From positions 248,001 to 312,000 of the forward strand of contig NZ_CP132384.1 in the NCBI RefSeq assembly GCF_030758775.1: a stretch of DNA of 64,000 bases. Direction: 5' to 3'. The translations under genes were made by a program, and so were the position numbers. The notes beneath the pieces were generated by a model that made no database searches, was not told the origin of the DNA, and saw only the letters and a program-made list of their open reading frames with translations. The DNA comes from Bifidobacterium asteroides. GTDB lineage: Bacteria; Actinomycetota; Actinomycetes; Actinomycetales; Bifidobacteriaceae. Positions 44,282-52,355 of this stretch are shown one piece after another. Positions within the stretch are counted from its first letter, which is position 1. Each line of letters opens with the position of its first letter.

Positions 44282-45148
44282 ATGATCATGGTGGATGTAG
44301 AGGGAAGCCTGGAGGCCATAGCCGGGCGGCCCGCCGTGGCCCAGGCGGCTGAACAGGGGGCCAGGCTGGTAGACCTTTGGCCCTTGACGAATGCCGAGCA
44401 TCTGGCCAACGACGCCAAGTATGCGGAGGACCTGCAGGTGCGCATCAGCATGGTGTTGGCGCAGTTGATGACGGGAGAGGATGTGACCATCCCCGACGCT
44501 GAATACGTCTATGAGGGCGCTGAGGACATTCCTGGTCGTCCCCAGGATCTGGTGGATGCCCTCATGGCGGCCAACGATGCCATCGAGGCTGCTGCACAGG
44601 CGCAGGAAGACCGGTCCAAGATGCTTGCGGATTTGGCTGAAACCTTGGGCAGCGGCTGGGACCAGGTTCGGCAGCAGGATGTAGCCGCCGGCGTGGCCAA
44701 GGCCGAGCAGTCCTTGAATGACCAGAGCACATCCCCCAAATCTCTGCAGGACAAGGAGGGGGTGGCCCGGGCCCTGGCCACCAGCCTGGCGATTTGTCGT
44801 GATCTGCTCCGGCGTGCAGGCGCTGACCCCGATCACGCAGCGGCCGCTGCGCCGATACTGGTCTATGTCAATGAGCTCAACGAGCGGCTGGGCATTCCGC
44901 GGGCTTTCCTGTCCGGCGAGGATGTCGTCCAGGCGCTGGGATTATTGGATGATCCGGAGGCTTTCGCGGACCTGCTGGCTCCTCTGGCAGGTGCCGAGTG
45001 GGTCCATCATCGTCAGGAGGTGCTCTGGGACCCCGAGGAGGCCAAGCGCAAGGCCAAGGAAGATGACGAGCGCAAGAGCCGCGAGGCCCTGCAGGCCAAG
45101 TTCGCCCATGTGCCCGAGGATCCCAACAAGCCTCCTGTGGAGCTCTGA
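44282..45148 (+). CDS. Conserved-looking protein of unknown function
   Basis: This 288-residue soluble, acidic, Ala-rich protein has no family I recognise. It is predicted mostly alpha-helical, with a region about 60-85 (LMTGEDVTIPDAEYVYEGAE), a helical middle and a highly charged C-terminal helix (PEEAKRKAKEDDERKSREAL) ending PEDPNKPPVEL. GAAGGAG lies four bases before ATG 44282. Codon use matches the housekeeping genes around it, so it is a real gene. It lies 75 bases downstream of the histidine phosphatase and ends at a strong terminator. Confidence 0.7.
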   Translation: MIMVDVEGSLEAIAGRPAVAQAAEQGARLVDLWPLTNAEHLANDAKYAEDLQVRISMVLAQLMTGEDVTIPDAEYVYEGAEDIPGRPQDLVDALMAANDAIEAAAQAQEDRSKMLADLAETLGSGWDQVRQQDVAAGVAKAEQSLNDQSTSPKSLQDKEGVARALATSLAICRDLLRRAGADPDHAAAAAPILVYVNELNERLGIPRAFLSGEDVVQALGLLDDPEAFADLLAPLAGAEWVHHRQEVLWDPEEAKRKAKEDDERKSREALQAKFAHVPEDPNKPPVEL

Positions 45149-45156
45149 GACCTTCT

Positions 45157-45190
45157 GCCCTTCGCCTTGCTATCGTCCAAGGCGAAGGGC
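45157..45190. terminator. Terminator between converging genes
   Basis: Perfect 12-bp arms GCCCTTCGCCTT and AAGGCGAAGGGC surround a 10-base loop between the unknown gene and the DUF805 gene. Confidence 0.9.
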
Positions 45191-45199
45191 TGGCTGGAC

Positions 45200-46198
45200 T
45201 CAGCGATCGAAACGGGCTCCTCGTGGATCGCTGGGTCGGGCCAGCAGAATGATCCCGGCGACGGTTCCGGCGATCATGATCAATGCGCCCAAGCCAAGCA
45301 GGGAGAGCGAAGATCCCGGATGCCCGTCAATAATAGCCACGATGGCGAAGACCAGAGGGATGGCGCCCACCAGCTCGCTTGCAAAGGGCAGGAGTATCCA
45401 GTAGCCGGACATGTTGGTGTCGTGAAGCCGCCGTATGCCTACAGCCAGATTGGGTATGAAAAGTCCAAGGGTGACCAGGAGGGACAGAATCCGTCCCACA
45501 AAGATGGATCCTGAGGTGATGATCGAGATCGCAAGGTCGATGAGAAAGATCATCAGAACAACCCACCAGAATTCCCCGCGGGAGGCCCTCCCGGAGAAGA
45601 CGGAATATTTGACGAAGAAACGCTTGCAAGCGTTTACGAAGTCAATGCCGTACCAGGGTGCGTTCAGTGGCGGCTCGCCGTTGAATCCGGCATCCGCATA
45701 GGGGTAGGCCGGATACTGCGGGACCTGGGGGCCGGGCTGGTAGCTGGCCTGTGGCCAACCCGCGGGCGATTGATAAGGGTTGCCCGGCGCATAGCCAGTC
45801 GGAGGGGTTGCGCCATTGGGCTGACCGTTGGCCTGGCCGGGATTCGGACCTTGACCATAGGGTGCCTGCTGCTGCCCGTAGTACTGCTGACCATAGGGCT
45901 GTTGCTGGTTGTAGCCTGGCTGTTGACCCTGCGGCTGTTGACCGTATGGCTGCCCTTGGTACGGCTGTTCCCGACGGTAATCGTCGGCAGGTCTTTGGGC
46001 TTCGCTGATCGGATGGTACACGTCGCTCTGATCCGAAGCTGCCGGCGCATGGCCGGATTGTCCTGGCTGAGGCTGATTCAGGTAGGCTACGGGCCCTGAG
46101 CCGGTTCCGTCTGCGTGGTCATTCTGGGGCAAGCCGTTGGCCGAACCTTGGTCATTGGGGGTCTGGTTCCCGTTGTTCGTATCATCTGGATGGCTCAT
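45200..46198 (-). CDS. DUF805 membrane protein with Gln/Pro/Tyr-rich tail
   Basis: This 332-residue protein has a cytoplasmic N-terminal half of about 165 residues that is a disordered Pro/Gln/Gly/Tyr-rich tail built from degenerate QPYGQQ-type repeats. The DUF805 domain follows (WYGIDFVNACKRFFVKYSVF, GRASRGEFWWVVLM, PNLAVGIRRLHDTNMSGYW) with four helices. DUF805 proteins are common and functionally undefined. ATG 46198 has a GAGGGA site; the frame extends slightly upstream without one. The repeat-rich tail resembles those of other actinobacterial envelope proteins and may be an interaction surface. Confidence 0.82.
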   Translation of the reverse strand: MSHPDDTNNGNQTPNDQGSANGLPQNDHADGTGSGPVAYLNQPQPGQSGHAPAASDQSDVYHPISEAQRPADDYRREQPYQGQPYGQQPQGQQPGYNQQQPYGQQYYGQQQAPYGQGPNPGQANGQPNGATPPTGYAPGNPYQSPAGWPQASYQPGPQVPQYPAYPYADAGFNGEPPLNAPWYGIDFVNACKRFFVKYSVFSGRASRGEFWWVVLMIFLIDLAISIITSGSIFVGRILSLLVTLGLFIPNLAVGIRRLHDTNMSGYWILLPFASELVGAIPLVFAIVAIIDGHPGSSLSLLGLGALIMIAGTVAGIILLARPSDPRGARFDR

Positions 46199-46320
46199 GG
46201 ATGTCGTCCCTCTCATCTTCTATTGATATTCCTGAATCTGACTTTTCCGTATGTTCCTATTATGGCAGGCCGGTTCTTCCGCTTGATAGCCATGAATAGT
46301 GCAGGGGATGGGGGGACTCT

Positions 46321-47109
46321 TCATTCGTCGTCTGGATTGACCATGTGATCATCGCCTGCATCGCCCAGCAGGAGGCGCTCGATCAGGGTGATCAGGGCCA
46401 GCAGGAGGGCGGTCAGCAGGATGATGACCAAGGTGGCCGAAAAGATCAGCGGTGTTCTGAAGGAATTGAAGGCCGACTGCAGCCATATGCCCAGGCCGTT
46501 TCTGGCGCCTAGATACTCTGAGGTGGCCGCTGTGGCGAAGACATAGGCGGCGCTGATGCGCAGGCCGCCGAAGATCTGTCCTGCGGCCACCCGAAGCTTG
46601 ACGTGCCAGAGGGTCCAGGTCCGAGTCGCCCCGCAGTTCAGGGCCACGTCCTGATAGAAGCGGGGCACGGACTTGAGGCCCCGGTAGGTCTGGACCACGA
46701 TGGGGAAGAGGGCGAAGACGGCCACGATGACTACCTTGCCCAGTGGCTCGAATCCGAACCAGATCACGAACAGGGGGGCGATGGTGATCAGCGGGATCAT
46801 CTGAGCGCCGGCGATCAGAGGGTAGAGGGCATCATGCAGGGTGCGCCAGCTGTAGAGTGCCAGACCGATCACTATCCCCAGGACCGAGGCCAGGAGGAAG
46901 CCCAGCAGACCCTCAAGGGCGGTGATGGCGGTGGCGGGCAGCAGATCCTCTCGGGACTGCACTGTGGCAACCAGGATTCGACTGGGTGCCGGCAGGGCCT
47001 GTTCGCTGACTCCGCCCAGGCGGGCTGCCAGCTCCCAGATGATCAAGAGCGCCAGCAGGGTGAGGGTCGGAGGCAGCGCCCGGGTTCTGCTCTGCTTGCG
47101 TGCCTTCAT
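46321..47109 (-). CDS. ABC transporter permease, thiamine-precursor/taurine type
   Basis: This 262-residue inner-membrane permease of the SsuC/TauC/ThiX group has about six helices. The EAA-type loop reads DVALNCGATRTWTLWHVKLR, leading into AAGQIFGGLRISAAYVF. ATG 47109 overlaps the TGA of the binding-protein gene (ATGA). No ATP-binding subunit is encoded next to it, so the transporter must recruit one from elsewhere. Substrate assignment rests on the binding protein. Confidence 0.85.
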   Translation of the reverse strand: MKARKQSRTRALPPTLTLLALLIIWELAARLGGVSEQALPAPSRILVATVQSREDLLPATAITALEGLLGFLLASVLGIVIGLALYSWRTLHDALYPLIAGAQMIPLITIAPLFVIWFGFEPLGKVVIVAVFALFPIVVQTYRGLKSVPRFYQDVALNCGATRTWTLWHVKLRVAAGQIFGGLRISAAYVFATAATSEYLGARNGLGIWLQSAFNSFRTPLIFSATLVIILLTALLLALITLIERLLLGDAGDDHMVNPDDE

Positions 47110-48209
47110 CGACCGGCTGCCTCCCGAACGTAGCGATCGGTCCACAGGTCCGTGGCCTGAGGAGCCTTGTTGGGATCGCCCTTCTTAGCGTCCCGGTAAG
47201 TGCCTGCCTTGAACTGAAAGTCCAGATAGTCCTGGGCATCCTTGACATTGATCAGTCCGCTGATGCTCTTTTGATTTGGACTGTCAACCCAGTACCCCTC
47301 CTTGACGATGCTCTCCATGGAGCGCTTGGCCAGGGTCGGGTCGATGGCCGACCCCTTGGTCTCCTGGACCAGGATGTCCGCCGCCTGGTCGGGATGGCTC
47401 AGGGCGTAGTCGTATCCCTTCAGACAGGCCTTGACGAATGCCGTCAGGGCGCGACGGTGGCCGGCCTGCTGCAGCCAGGAATTCTTGGCCACGAAGCCCA
47501 GCTGGTCGGGGTTGCCGGGCACTCCCCAGTCGGCCTGGGTGAAGCAGTGCAGGGCCGGGCCCTTGAGCTCGCTCTCCACCCCCTCCCAATTGGCGTAGAA
47601 ACCGGCGAAGTCGCCCTTGCCGCTGGTCAGGGTGGCGAAGGTGTTGGTGCCGCTGGTCACCCGCTTGAAGTCGCCCTTGCCGCCTGCATAGCGGATCATC
47701 TGCTTGACCACGGCCGTCTGTTCGGCCGATCCGAAGCTGACGAAGGTCTTGCCGTCGAAGTCCTTGGGGGTCTGGATGTCGGTGCGCGAGGCCAGCGAGC
47801 ACCAGCGCGCCACGGAATGCTGGCCTATGTTGAAGACCTGCCGAAGGTCGGCTCCCTGGGAGTTGAAGGTGGCCAGGTTGCTCAGCTTGGAGAAGCCTAC
47901 GTCGGCGACCCCGTTCTGAACGGAGGTCTCGGCTCCTGCCTGGGCCGTGGGCAGGATGGTCAGCTTCAGGCCGGCCTTGTCGAAGTAGCCCAGATGCCGG
48001 GCGACATAGATGCCCACATGATTGGTGTTGGGCGTCCAATCCAGCATGAAGGACAGTTTGGAGCCGTCATCGGCCTTGTCGTCTGCCCCCTTGGCCCCGC
48101 AGGCTGCGCTCGTGGCTGCCATGCAGAGCGCAGCTGTTAGGGCGAGCGCCCGCACGATCAGTTTGTGGCCGGGAACTCTCCTGAAGCCACTGTTCCTCGA
48201 CATGCTCAT
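47106..48209 (-). CDS. ABC substrate-binding lipoprotein, NMT1/THI5-like
   Basis: This 367-residue protein has a lipoprotein signal peptide (LIVRALALTAALCMAATSAACG) with the lipobox Cys in SAAC. The mature part is a two-lobe binding fold: FMLDWTPNTNHVGIYVARHL, AGAETSVQNGVADVGFSKLS, FDGKTFVSFGSAEQTAVVKQ. The DWTPNTNH.GIYVA motif is that of THI5/ThiY-type proteins, several of which bind thiamine pyrimidine precursors (HMP or formylaminopyrimidine). Related proteins bind nitrate, taurine or riboflavin, so the ligand is not certain. It is coupled to the permease downstream. Confidence 0.82.
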   Translation of the reverse strand: MSMSRNSGFRRVPGHKLIVRALALTAALCMAATSAACGAKGADDKADDGSKLSFMLDWTPNTNHVGIYVARHLGYFDKAGLKLTILPTAQAGAETSVQNGVADVGFSKLSNLATFNSQGADLRQVFNIGQHSVARWCSLASRTDIQTPKDFDGKTFVSFGSAEQTAVVKQMIRYAGGKGDFKRVTSGTNTFATLTSGKGDFAGFYANWEGVESELKGPALHCFTQADWGVPGNPDQLGFVAKNSWLQQAGHRRALTAFVKACLKGYDYALSHPDQAADILVQETKGSAIDPTLAKRSMESIVKEGYWVDSPNQKSISGLINVKDAQDYLDFQFKAGTYRDAKKGDPNKAPQATDLWTDRYVREAAGR

Positions 48210-48522
48210 CACTGTCACCTTGCCTCTCCGGCACCCCTGGTGCCCATCCGCATCGGGGCCGCTACGGGAAGGTGAGGAGCCCGCGCGACGATCCGGTACG
48301 GTCTTGACCGATGGAATTCTGCGATGTGTGCCACGGCTGCTGCCACCAGCCGCGCGAACAAGACCACTCTAGTCCAAGCCTGCCGGTCCTGCCTCGCCGT
48401 GATGAAAGGTTGCATCGTATGCCTCTATACTGGAAACTCACGAGAGGTCCGTGCGGGCCGGCCGCTGTCGGTCTCGTCCGGAGCAAGACAACCGATCTCG
48501 GTAGGGGTCGACGGAGGTTCCC
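48210..48522. promoter_or_regulatory. Divergent spacer, ABC pair / LacI regulator
   Basis: No gene and no TPP-riboswitch consensus could be found in these 313 bases. An inverted repeat GGCACC (48230-48235) and GGTGCC (48239-48244) sits just before the binding-protein gene and could be an operator. TATACT near 48425 may be a -10 for the rightward regulator gene. Confidence 0.4.
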
Positions 48523-49527
48523 ATGTCGGTGACCATCAGTGATGTGGCCAAGCAGGCGGGCATGTCCGTGTCCACGGTCTCCCAGGCGCTCAACGACAAG
48601 GGACGCATTTCGCCGCCCACCAAGGACAGGGTCCGCAGGGCGGCCATGGAGCTGGGCTACATCCCCGACAGCCGTGCCCGCTCCATGCGTTCCTCGCGCT
48701 CGCATGCCGTTGGCCTGCTGGTTCCCGATATCCGCAATCCTTATTTCTCTGAGCTGGTCTACGCCGTCCAGGACCAGCTCTACTCGGCAGGCTACGCGCC
48801 CTTGATCGGCGTGTCCTCTTGCCAATCCAGCAGGCGGGAGGACTATTACCGCATCCTTCTGTCTCGGCATATGGACGGTGTTTTGGTCGTGCCTGACGGG
48901 CCCACCTCACCCATGTTGCGCACCATGTTGGCAAGGGAATTCCCTGTGGTTTTCGTGGATCGTCCCGACCGGACCCTGCCCGGTGTCCCTTTGGTGGATT
49001 CCGATCCTGTGCCCGGCTTGGAGGCGGCCATGGACGCTCTGGCAGCCAGGGGATGCAGACGAGTGGCCTTTGTCCCGGGCCCGGAGAGCCGCTCCTATAC
49101 TTTTCGCGAGCGTGAGCAGGCTTTTCTGGACTGCGTAGATGTCCGTCAGGGGCTGACAGGATTGGTGGTCCGCCAGGGGTTTGAGGATCGTCCCCGGGCG
49201 GCTGCGACCATGCGCGGCCTGCTTGGCCAAGGGGTTGACGCTGTCATCTTCGGATACTCGGCTGATGCCATCAAGGCCGTCGCCATGGAGTGGGACGGCG
49301 ATCTGCGCTCGCGCGTGCCCATGGTCTCCTTCGACGACTTGGAGGTTTTTCAACTGATCAGCCCCCAGGTGTCGGTCATCTCCCAGCAGGTGGATCGCAT
49401 GGGCCGTCAGGGCGTTGATATGCTCCTATCCATGATCGAGCCGGGGCGGCAGGCTCCGGAGGGCATGGGCGTGGATCGCCGTCTGCGCACCCAAACCCTT
49501 TTCGTGCCCAGGGGTCTGCTGGCCTAG
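48523..49527 (+). CDS. LacI-family transcriptional regulator
   Basis: This 334-residue regulator has the N-terminal helix-turn-helix ISDVAKQAGMSVSTVSQ and hinge helix (SRARSMRSSRSHAVGLLVPD), followed by the periplasmic-binding-like effector domain (NPYFSELVYAVQDQL, HMDGVLVVPDG, RRVAFVPGPESRSYTFRERE, SFDDLEVFQLISPQVSVI). LacI-family proteins usually sense sugars or nucleosides. It is divergent from the thiamine-precursor-like ABC pair, which may be its target, though such a pairing is unusual. Confidence 0.88.
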   Translation: MSVTISDVAKQAGMSVSTVSQALNDKGRISPPTKDRVRRAAMELGYIPDSRARSMRSSRSHAVGLLVPDIRNPYFSELVYAVQDQLYSAGYAPLIGVSSCQSSRREDYYRILLSRHMDGVLVVPDGPTSPMLRTMLAREFPVVFVDRPDRTLPGVPLVDSDPVPGLEAAMDALAARGCRRVAFVPGPESRSYTFREREQAFLDCVDVRQGLTGLVVRQGFEDRPRAAATMRGLLGQGVDAVIFGYSADAIKAVAMEWDGDLRSRVPMVSFDDLEVFQLISPQVSVISQQVDRMGRQGVDMLLSMIEPGRQAPEGMGVDRRLRTQTLFVPRGLLA

Positions 49528-49654
49528 GCCTCTTCCTGGTTGATGCAGGAGTCGGGGCTGGACAAAATACGTGCGTGTCGGGCGGCTGTGTCGTCTCTGT
49601 TGATGACCTCCAATGGCCTTTCGGCCATTTGCCGCCCTTGTCCAGACCCTGCTA

Positions 49655-49674
49655 TTTGTGACACAGTTCACAAA
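49655..49674. promoter_or_regulatory. CRP/FNR-type palindrome upstream of nrdD
   Basis: TTTGTGACACAGTTCACAAA has perfect 7-base arms (TTTGTGA/TCACAAA) with a 6-base centre, matching the TGTGA-N6-TCACA consensus of CRP-family regulators (CRP, GlxR). It lies about 190 bases before the nrdD start. Confidence 0.65.
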
Positions 49675-49715
49675 ACAGATAAATTACTAAATGTAGGTAA
49701 CGAATCATTCTCAGA

Positions 49716-49731
49716 CACTACATATGGTGGT
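49716..49731. promoter_or_regulatory. NrdR-box-like element upstream of nrdD
   Basis: ACACTACATATGGTGG resembles the 16-base NrdR box (ACACTATATATAGTGT-like) at most positions. NrdR represses ribonucleotide reductase genes in many bacteria. Only one box is seen, whereas paired boxes are usual, so this is tentative. Confidence 0.4.
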
Positions 49732-49860
49732 CTCGGCGTGATAGAGTGAGTGCTGTCAGCAAAGAATGACATCCATGTGATTCGCCGTTTCCGGTCTGGA
49801 ATTTGGAAACGCCAAAGCAACTGCACATGAGTAACCGTATGAGTCGTATGAGGAGTGACG

Positions 49861-52272
49861 ATGGATACTGAGGTCATGACCGATAGCGTGAAGGAGCGTG
49901 GCATTTCGGATCGCGATGCTGTCGATGGCATTCTGGTCGAGAAGCGCGACGGCCGGATCGTCGATTTTGATCCCGTCAACATCATGAATGCCATCGAAGC
50001 CGCCTTCAAGGATGTCAAGCACGAGGTCAGCCCTGAGGATCGCCAGCAGATCCGGGGCATGGCCCTGACCGTCCAGTCCGAGATCACCGATCGCTACACC
50101 AACCCGGTCAAGATCGAGGACATCCAGACCCTGGTCGAGCATGCCCTGGTCAATGCCCATCTTTACGAGATCGCTCGCTCCTATACCTCCTACCGTCTTG
50201 ACCGTGACATTCAGCGGGCCAAGGCCACTGATGTCAACGAGGCTGTTCACCGTCTGACCAGCAAGGACGAGACCCTGGTGCGCGAGAACGCCAACAAGGA
50301 CGCCAACGTCTACGCCACTCAGCGCGACCTGCTGGCTGGCGCGGTCTCCAAGGCCTCGGCCTTCGCCATGCTGCCCAAGGATGTCTCCAACGCCCATATG
50401 AAGGGCGACATCCACTTCCACGACGCGGACTACTCGCCCTTTACGGCCGAGACCAACTGCTCCCTGCCTGACTTCGGCGACATGCTGGCCCACGGCTTCG
50501 AGCTGGGCAACGCCATGATGGACTCGCCCAAGTCCATCGGCACGGCCGCCACGCAGATCACCCAGATCATCAAGGACATCGCCGGCTCCCAGTACGGTGG
50601 CCAGACCGTCAACCGCTGCGACGAGATGCTGGACAAGTACGCTCGTCTGGACTACAAGAAGAACTATTCCATGGCTGAGGCTGTCCTGCCGGACGAGGAG
50701 CCCATCGACGTGGCCAAGGATGTCGTCCGCGGCCTCAAGGCTCGGGAGGCTGACTGGCTCCACCTGGACGATCGTGCTCCCATCGGCGAGGATGCCCCCT
50801 TCGATCTGGACGCTCCCCAGATTGTTCGGCTGCGTCAGGTCTATGCCAAGATCCTGACCCGCAAGAACATCTATGATGCCATGCAGACCATGGAGTACCA
50901 GATCAACTCCAACCGTGTCAGCAATGGCCAGACCCCCTTTGTCACAGTGGGCTTCGGCCTGGGCACCTCCTGGTTCGCCCGGGAGATTCAGCGCGCTATC
51001 TTCCTGATTCGCATCCGTGGTCTTGGCAAGGACCGCCACACGGCCATCTTCCCCAAGCTGGTCTTCACCATCAAGCATGGGCTGAACGCCGACGAGGGTG
51101 ATCCCAACTACGACATGAAGCAGCTGGCCCTGGAGTGCTCCACCAAGCGTATGTACCCCGATGTGGTCTTCTATGAGAACCTGATCAAGATCACCGGTTC
51201 CTTCAAGGCCCCCATGGGCTGCCGCTCCTTCCTCCAGGCCTGGACCAACCCGGAGACCGGGGAGGACGAAGAGGACGGCCGCATGAACCTGGGCGTAGTC
51301 ACCGTCAACATCCCGCGTATCGCCCTGGAATCCCGCGGCGACAAGGATCGTTTCTGGAAGATCTTCGACCAGCGCATGGAGGTGGCCCATCACGCTCTGC
51401 AGTTCCGCATCATGCGCTGCAAGCAGGCCACGCCCATCAACGCCCCGACCCTCTACCAATACGGCGCCTTCGGCAGGCTGAAGCCGACCGACAGCGTGGA
51501 CACCCTCTTCCGCAACAGCCGTGCCACTGTTTCCTTGGGTTACATCGGTCTCTATGAGGCCACCAGCGTCTTCTACGGCAAGGACTGGATGAAGGACCAC
51601 TCCTGGGATCCGGAGGGCAAGGAATTCGCCCTGAGCATCGTGCGCCGGATGAATCAGCTCTGCAAGCAGTGGGAGAAGGCTGAGGGATACCACTACTCGG
51701 TCTACTCCACCCCGGCCGAGTCGCTGACCGACCGCTTCGCCCGGATGGACAAGGAGAAGTTCGGCGTTGTCGACGGCGTGACCGACCACGACTTCTACAC
51801 CAACAGCTTCCACTACCCGGTCTGGCTGCGGCCCACGCCCATGGAGAAGCTCAGCTACGAGCGGGACTTCCCTTACCTGGCCTCGGGCGGGTTCATCAAC
51901 TACTGCGAGTTCCCCTCCATGCAGCAGAACCCCAAGGCCCTGGAAGCGGTCTGGGATTACGCCTACGACATCGGCATCGGCTACTTGGGCACCAACACGC
52001 CCATCGATCACTGCTTCGTCTGCGGCTACGAGGGTGACTTCGAACCCACCGAGGAGGGCTTCAAGTGCCCCGAGTGCGGCAATGACGACCCTGACAAGTG
52101 CAACGTGACCAAGCGCACTTGCGGCTACCTGGGCAACCCCGTCCAGCGGCCCATGGTCCACGGCAGGCACGAGGAGATCGCCCACCGCGTCAAGCACATG
52201 GAGGGCGAGACCGGCCACGTGGTCCTCAAGGATGGATCCACCAAGGAGTGGTTCGACGACAAGGCCGAATAA
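49861..52272 (+). CDS. nrdD: Anaerobic ribonucleoside-triphosphate reductase
   Basis: This is an 803-residue class III reductase. An N-terminal ATP-cone (VEKRDGRIVDFDPVNIMNAI) is followed by the barrel domain. The C-terminus carries the zinc site, with Cys pairs in HCFVCGYEG and FKCPECGN, and the glycyl-radical motif RTCGYLGNP near residue 754. It reduces NTPs to dNTPs without oxygen, using formate as reductant in the family. GAGGAG precedes ATG 49861; an upstream GTG 49855 is less well spaced. The activase gene nrdG follows after a hairpin. It is essential for anaerobic growth unless another reductase exists elsewhere. Confidence 0.97.
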   Translation: MDTEVMTDSVKERGISDRDAVDGILVEKRDGRIVDFDPVNIMNAIEAAFKDVKHEVSPEDRQQIRGMALTVQSEITDRYTNPVKIEDIQTLVEHALVNAHLYEIARSYTSYRLDRDIQRAKATDVNEAVHRLTSKDETLVRENANKDANVYATQRDLLAGAVSKASAFAMLPKDVSNAHMKGDIHFHDADYSPFTAETNCSLPDFGDMLAHGFELGNAMMDSPKSIGTAATQITQIIKDIAGSQYGGQTVNRCDEMLDKYARLDYKKNYSMAEAVLPDEEPIDVAKDVVRGLKAREADWLHLDDRAPIGEDAPFDLDAPQIVRLRQVYAKILTRKNIYDAMQTMEYQINSNRVSNGQTPFVTVGFGLGTSWFAREIQRAIFLIRIRGLGKDRHTAIFPKLVFTIKHGLNADEGDPNYDMKQLALECSTKRMYPDVVFYENLIKITGSFKAPMGCRSFLQAWTNPETGEDEEDGRMNLGVVTVNIPRIALESRGDKDRFWKIFDQRMEVAHHALQFRIMRCKQATPINAPTLYQYGAFGRLKPTDSVDTLFRNSRATVSLGYIGLYEATSVFYGKDWMKDHSWDPEGKEFALSIVRRMNQLCKQWEKAEGYHYSVYSTPAESLTDRFARMDKEKFGVVDGVTDHDFYTNSFHYPVWLRPTPMEKLSYERDFPYLASGGFINYCEFPSMQQNPKALEAVWDYAYDIGIGYLGTNTPIDHCFVCGYEGDFEPTEEGFKCPECGNDDPDKCNVTKRTCGYLGNPVQRPMVHGRHEEIAHRVKHMEGETGHVVLKDGSTKEWFDDKAE

Positions 52273-52306
52273 GCTCTGACGAATAAGCTCTGACAAGACG
52301 CAGTTG

Positions 52307-52337
52307 ATGGCGGGCCAGGTAGTTTGCGGCCCGCCAT
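52307..52337 (+). terminator. Hairpin between nrdD and nrdG
   Basis: Perfect 10-bp arms ATGGCGGGCC and GGCCCGCCAT enclose an 11-base loop, followed by TGTC rather than a T-run. It lies in the 83-base gap between nrdD and nrdG and may attenuate or process the transcript to lower activase levels. Confidence 0.65.
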
Positions 52338-52355
52338 TGTCATGAGGAGGACCAG

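Larger units (their letters stand above)
49528..49860. other. Regulatory spacer upstream of nrdD
   Basis: Contains a small hairpin after the LacI gene (ATGGCC/GGCCAT, 49613-49628, followed by TTTG), then the two candidate regulatory sites listed separately and an AT-rich segment likely to hold the nrdD promoter. No gene is supported. Confidence 0.5.

Noticed and set aside
47100-48140. A 346-codon plus-strand frame opposite the ABC binding-protein gene
   Set aside because: Shadow frame produced by high-GC codon use; no ribosome site or motif, and the minus-strand lipoprotein is clear.
48210-48522. TPP riboswitch before the thiamine-precursor-like ABC genes
   Set aside because: The conserved CTGAGA and ACCTGATCTGG-type elements could not be found on the relevant strand.
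49756-52296. An 846-codon open frame on the minus strand opposite nrdD
   Set aside because: It is the mirror of a strongly conserved, GC-rich gene. Its translation is Val/Leu/Gly/His-rich with no family motif, while nrdD on the plus strand has all catalytic landmarks.
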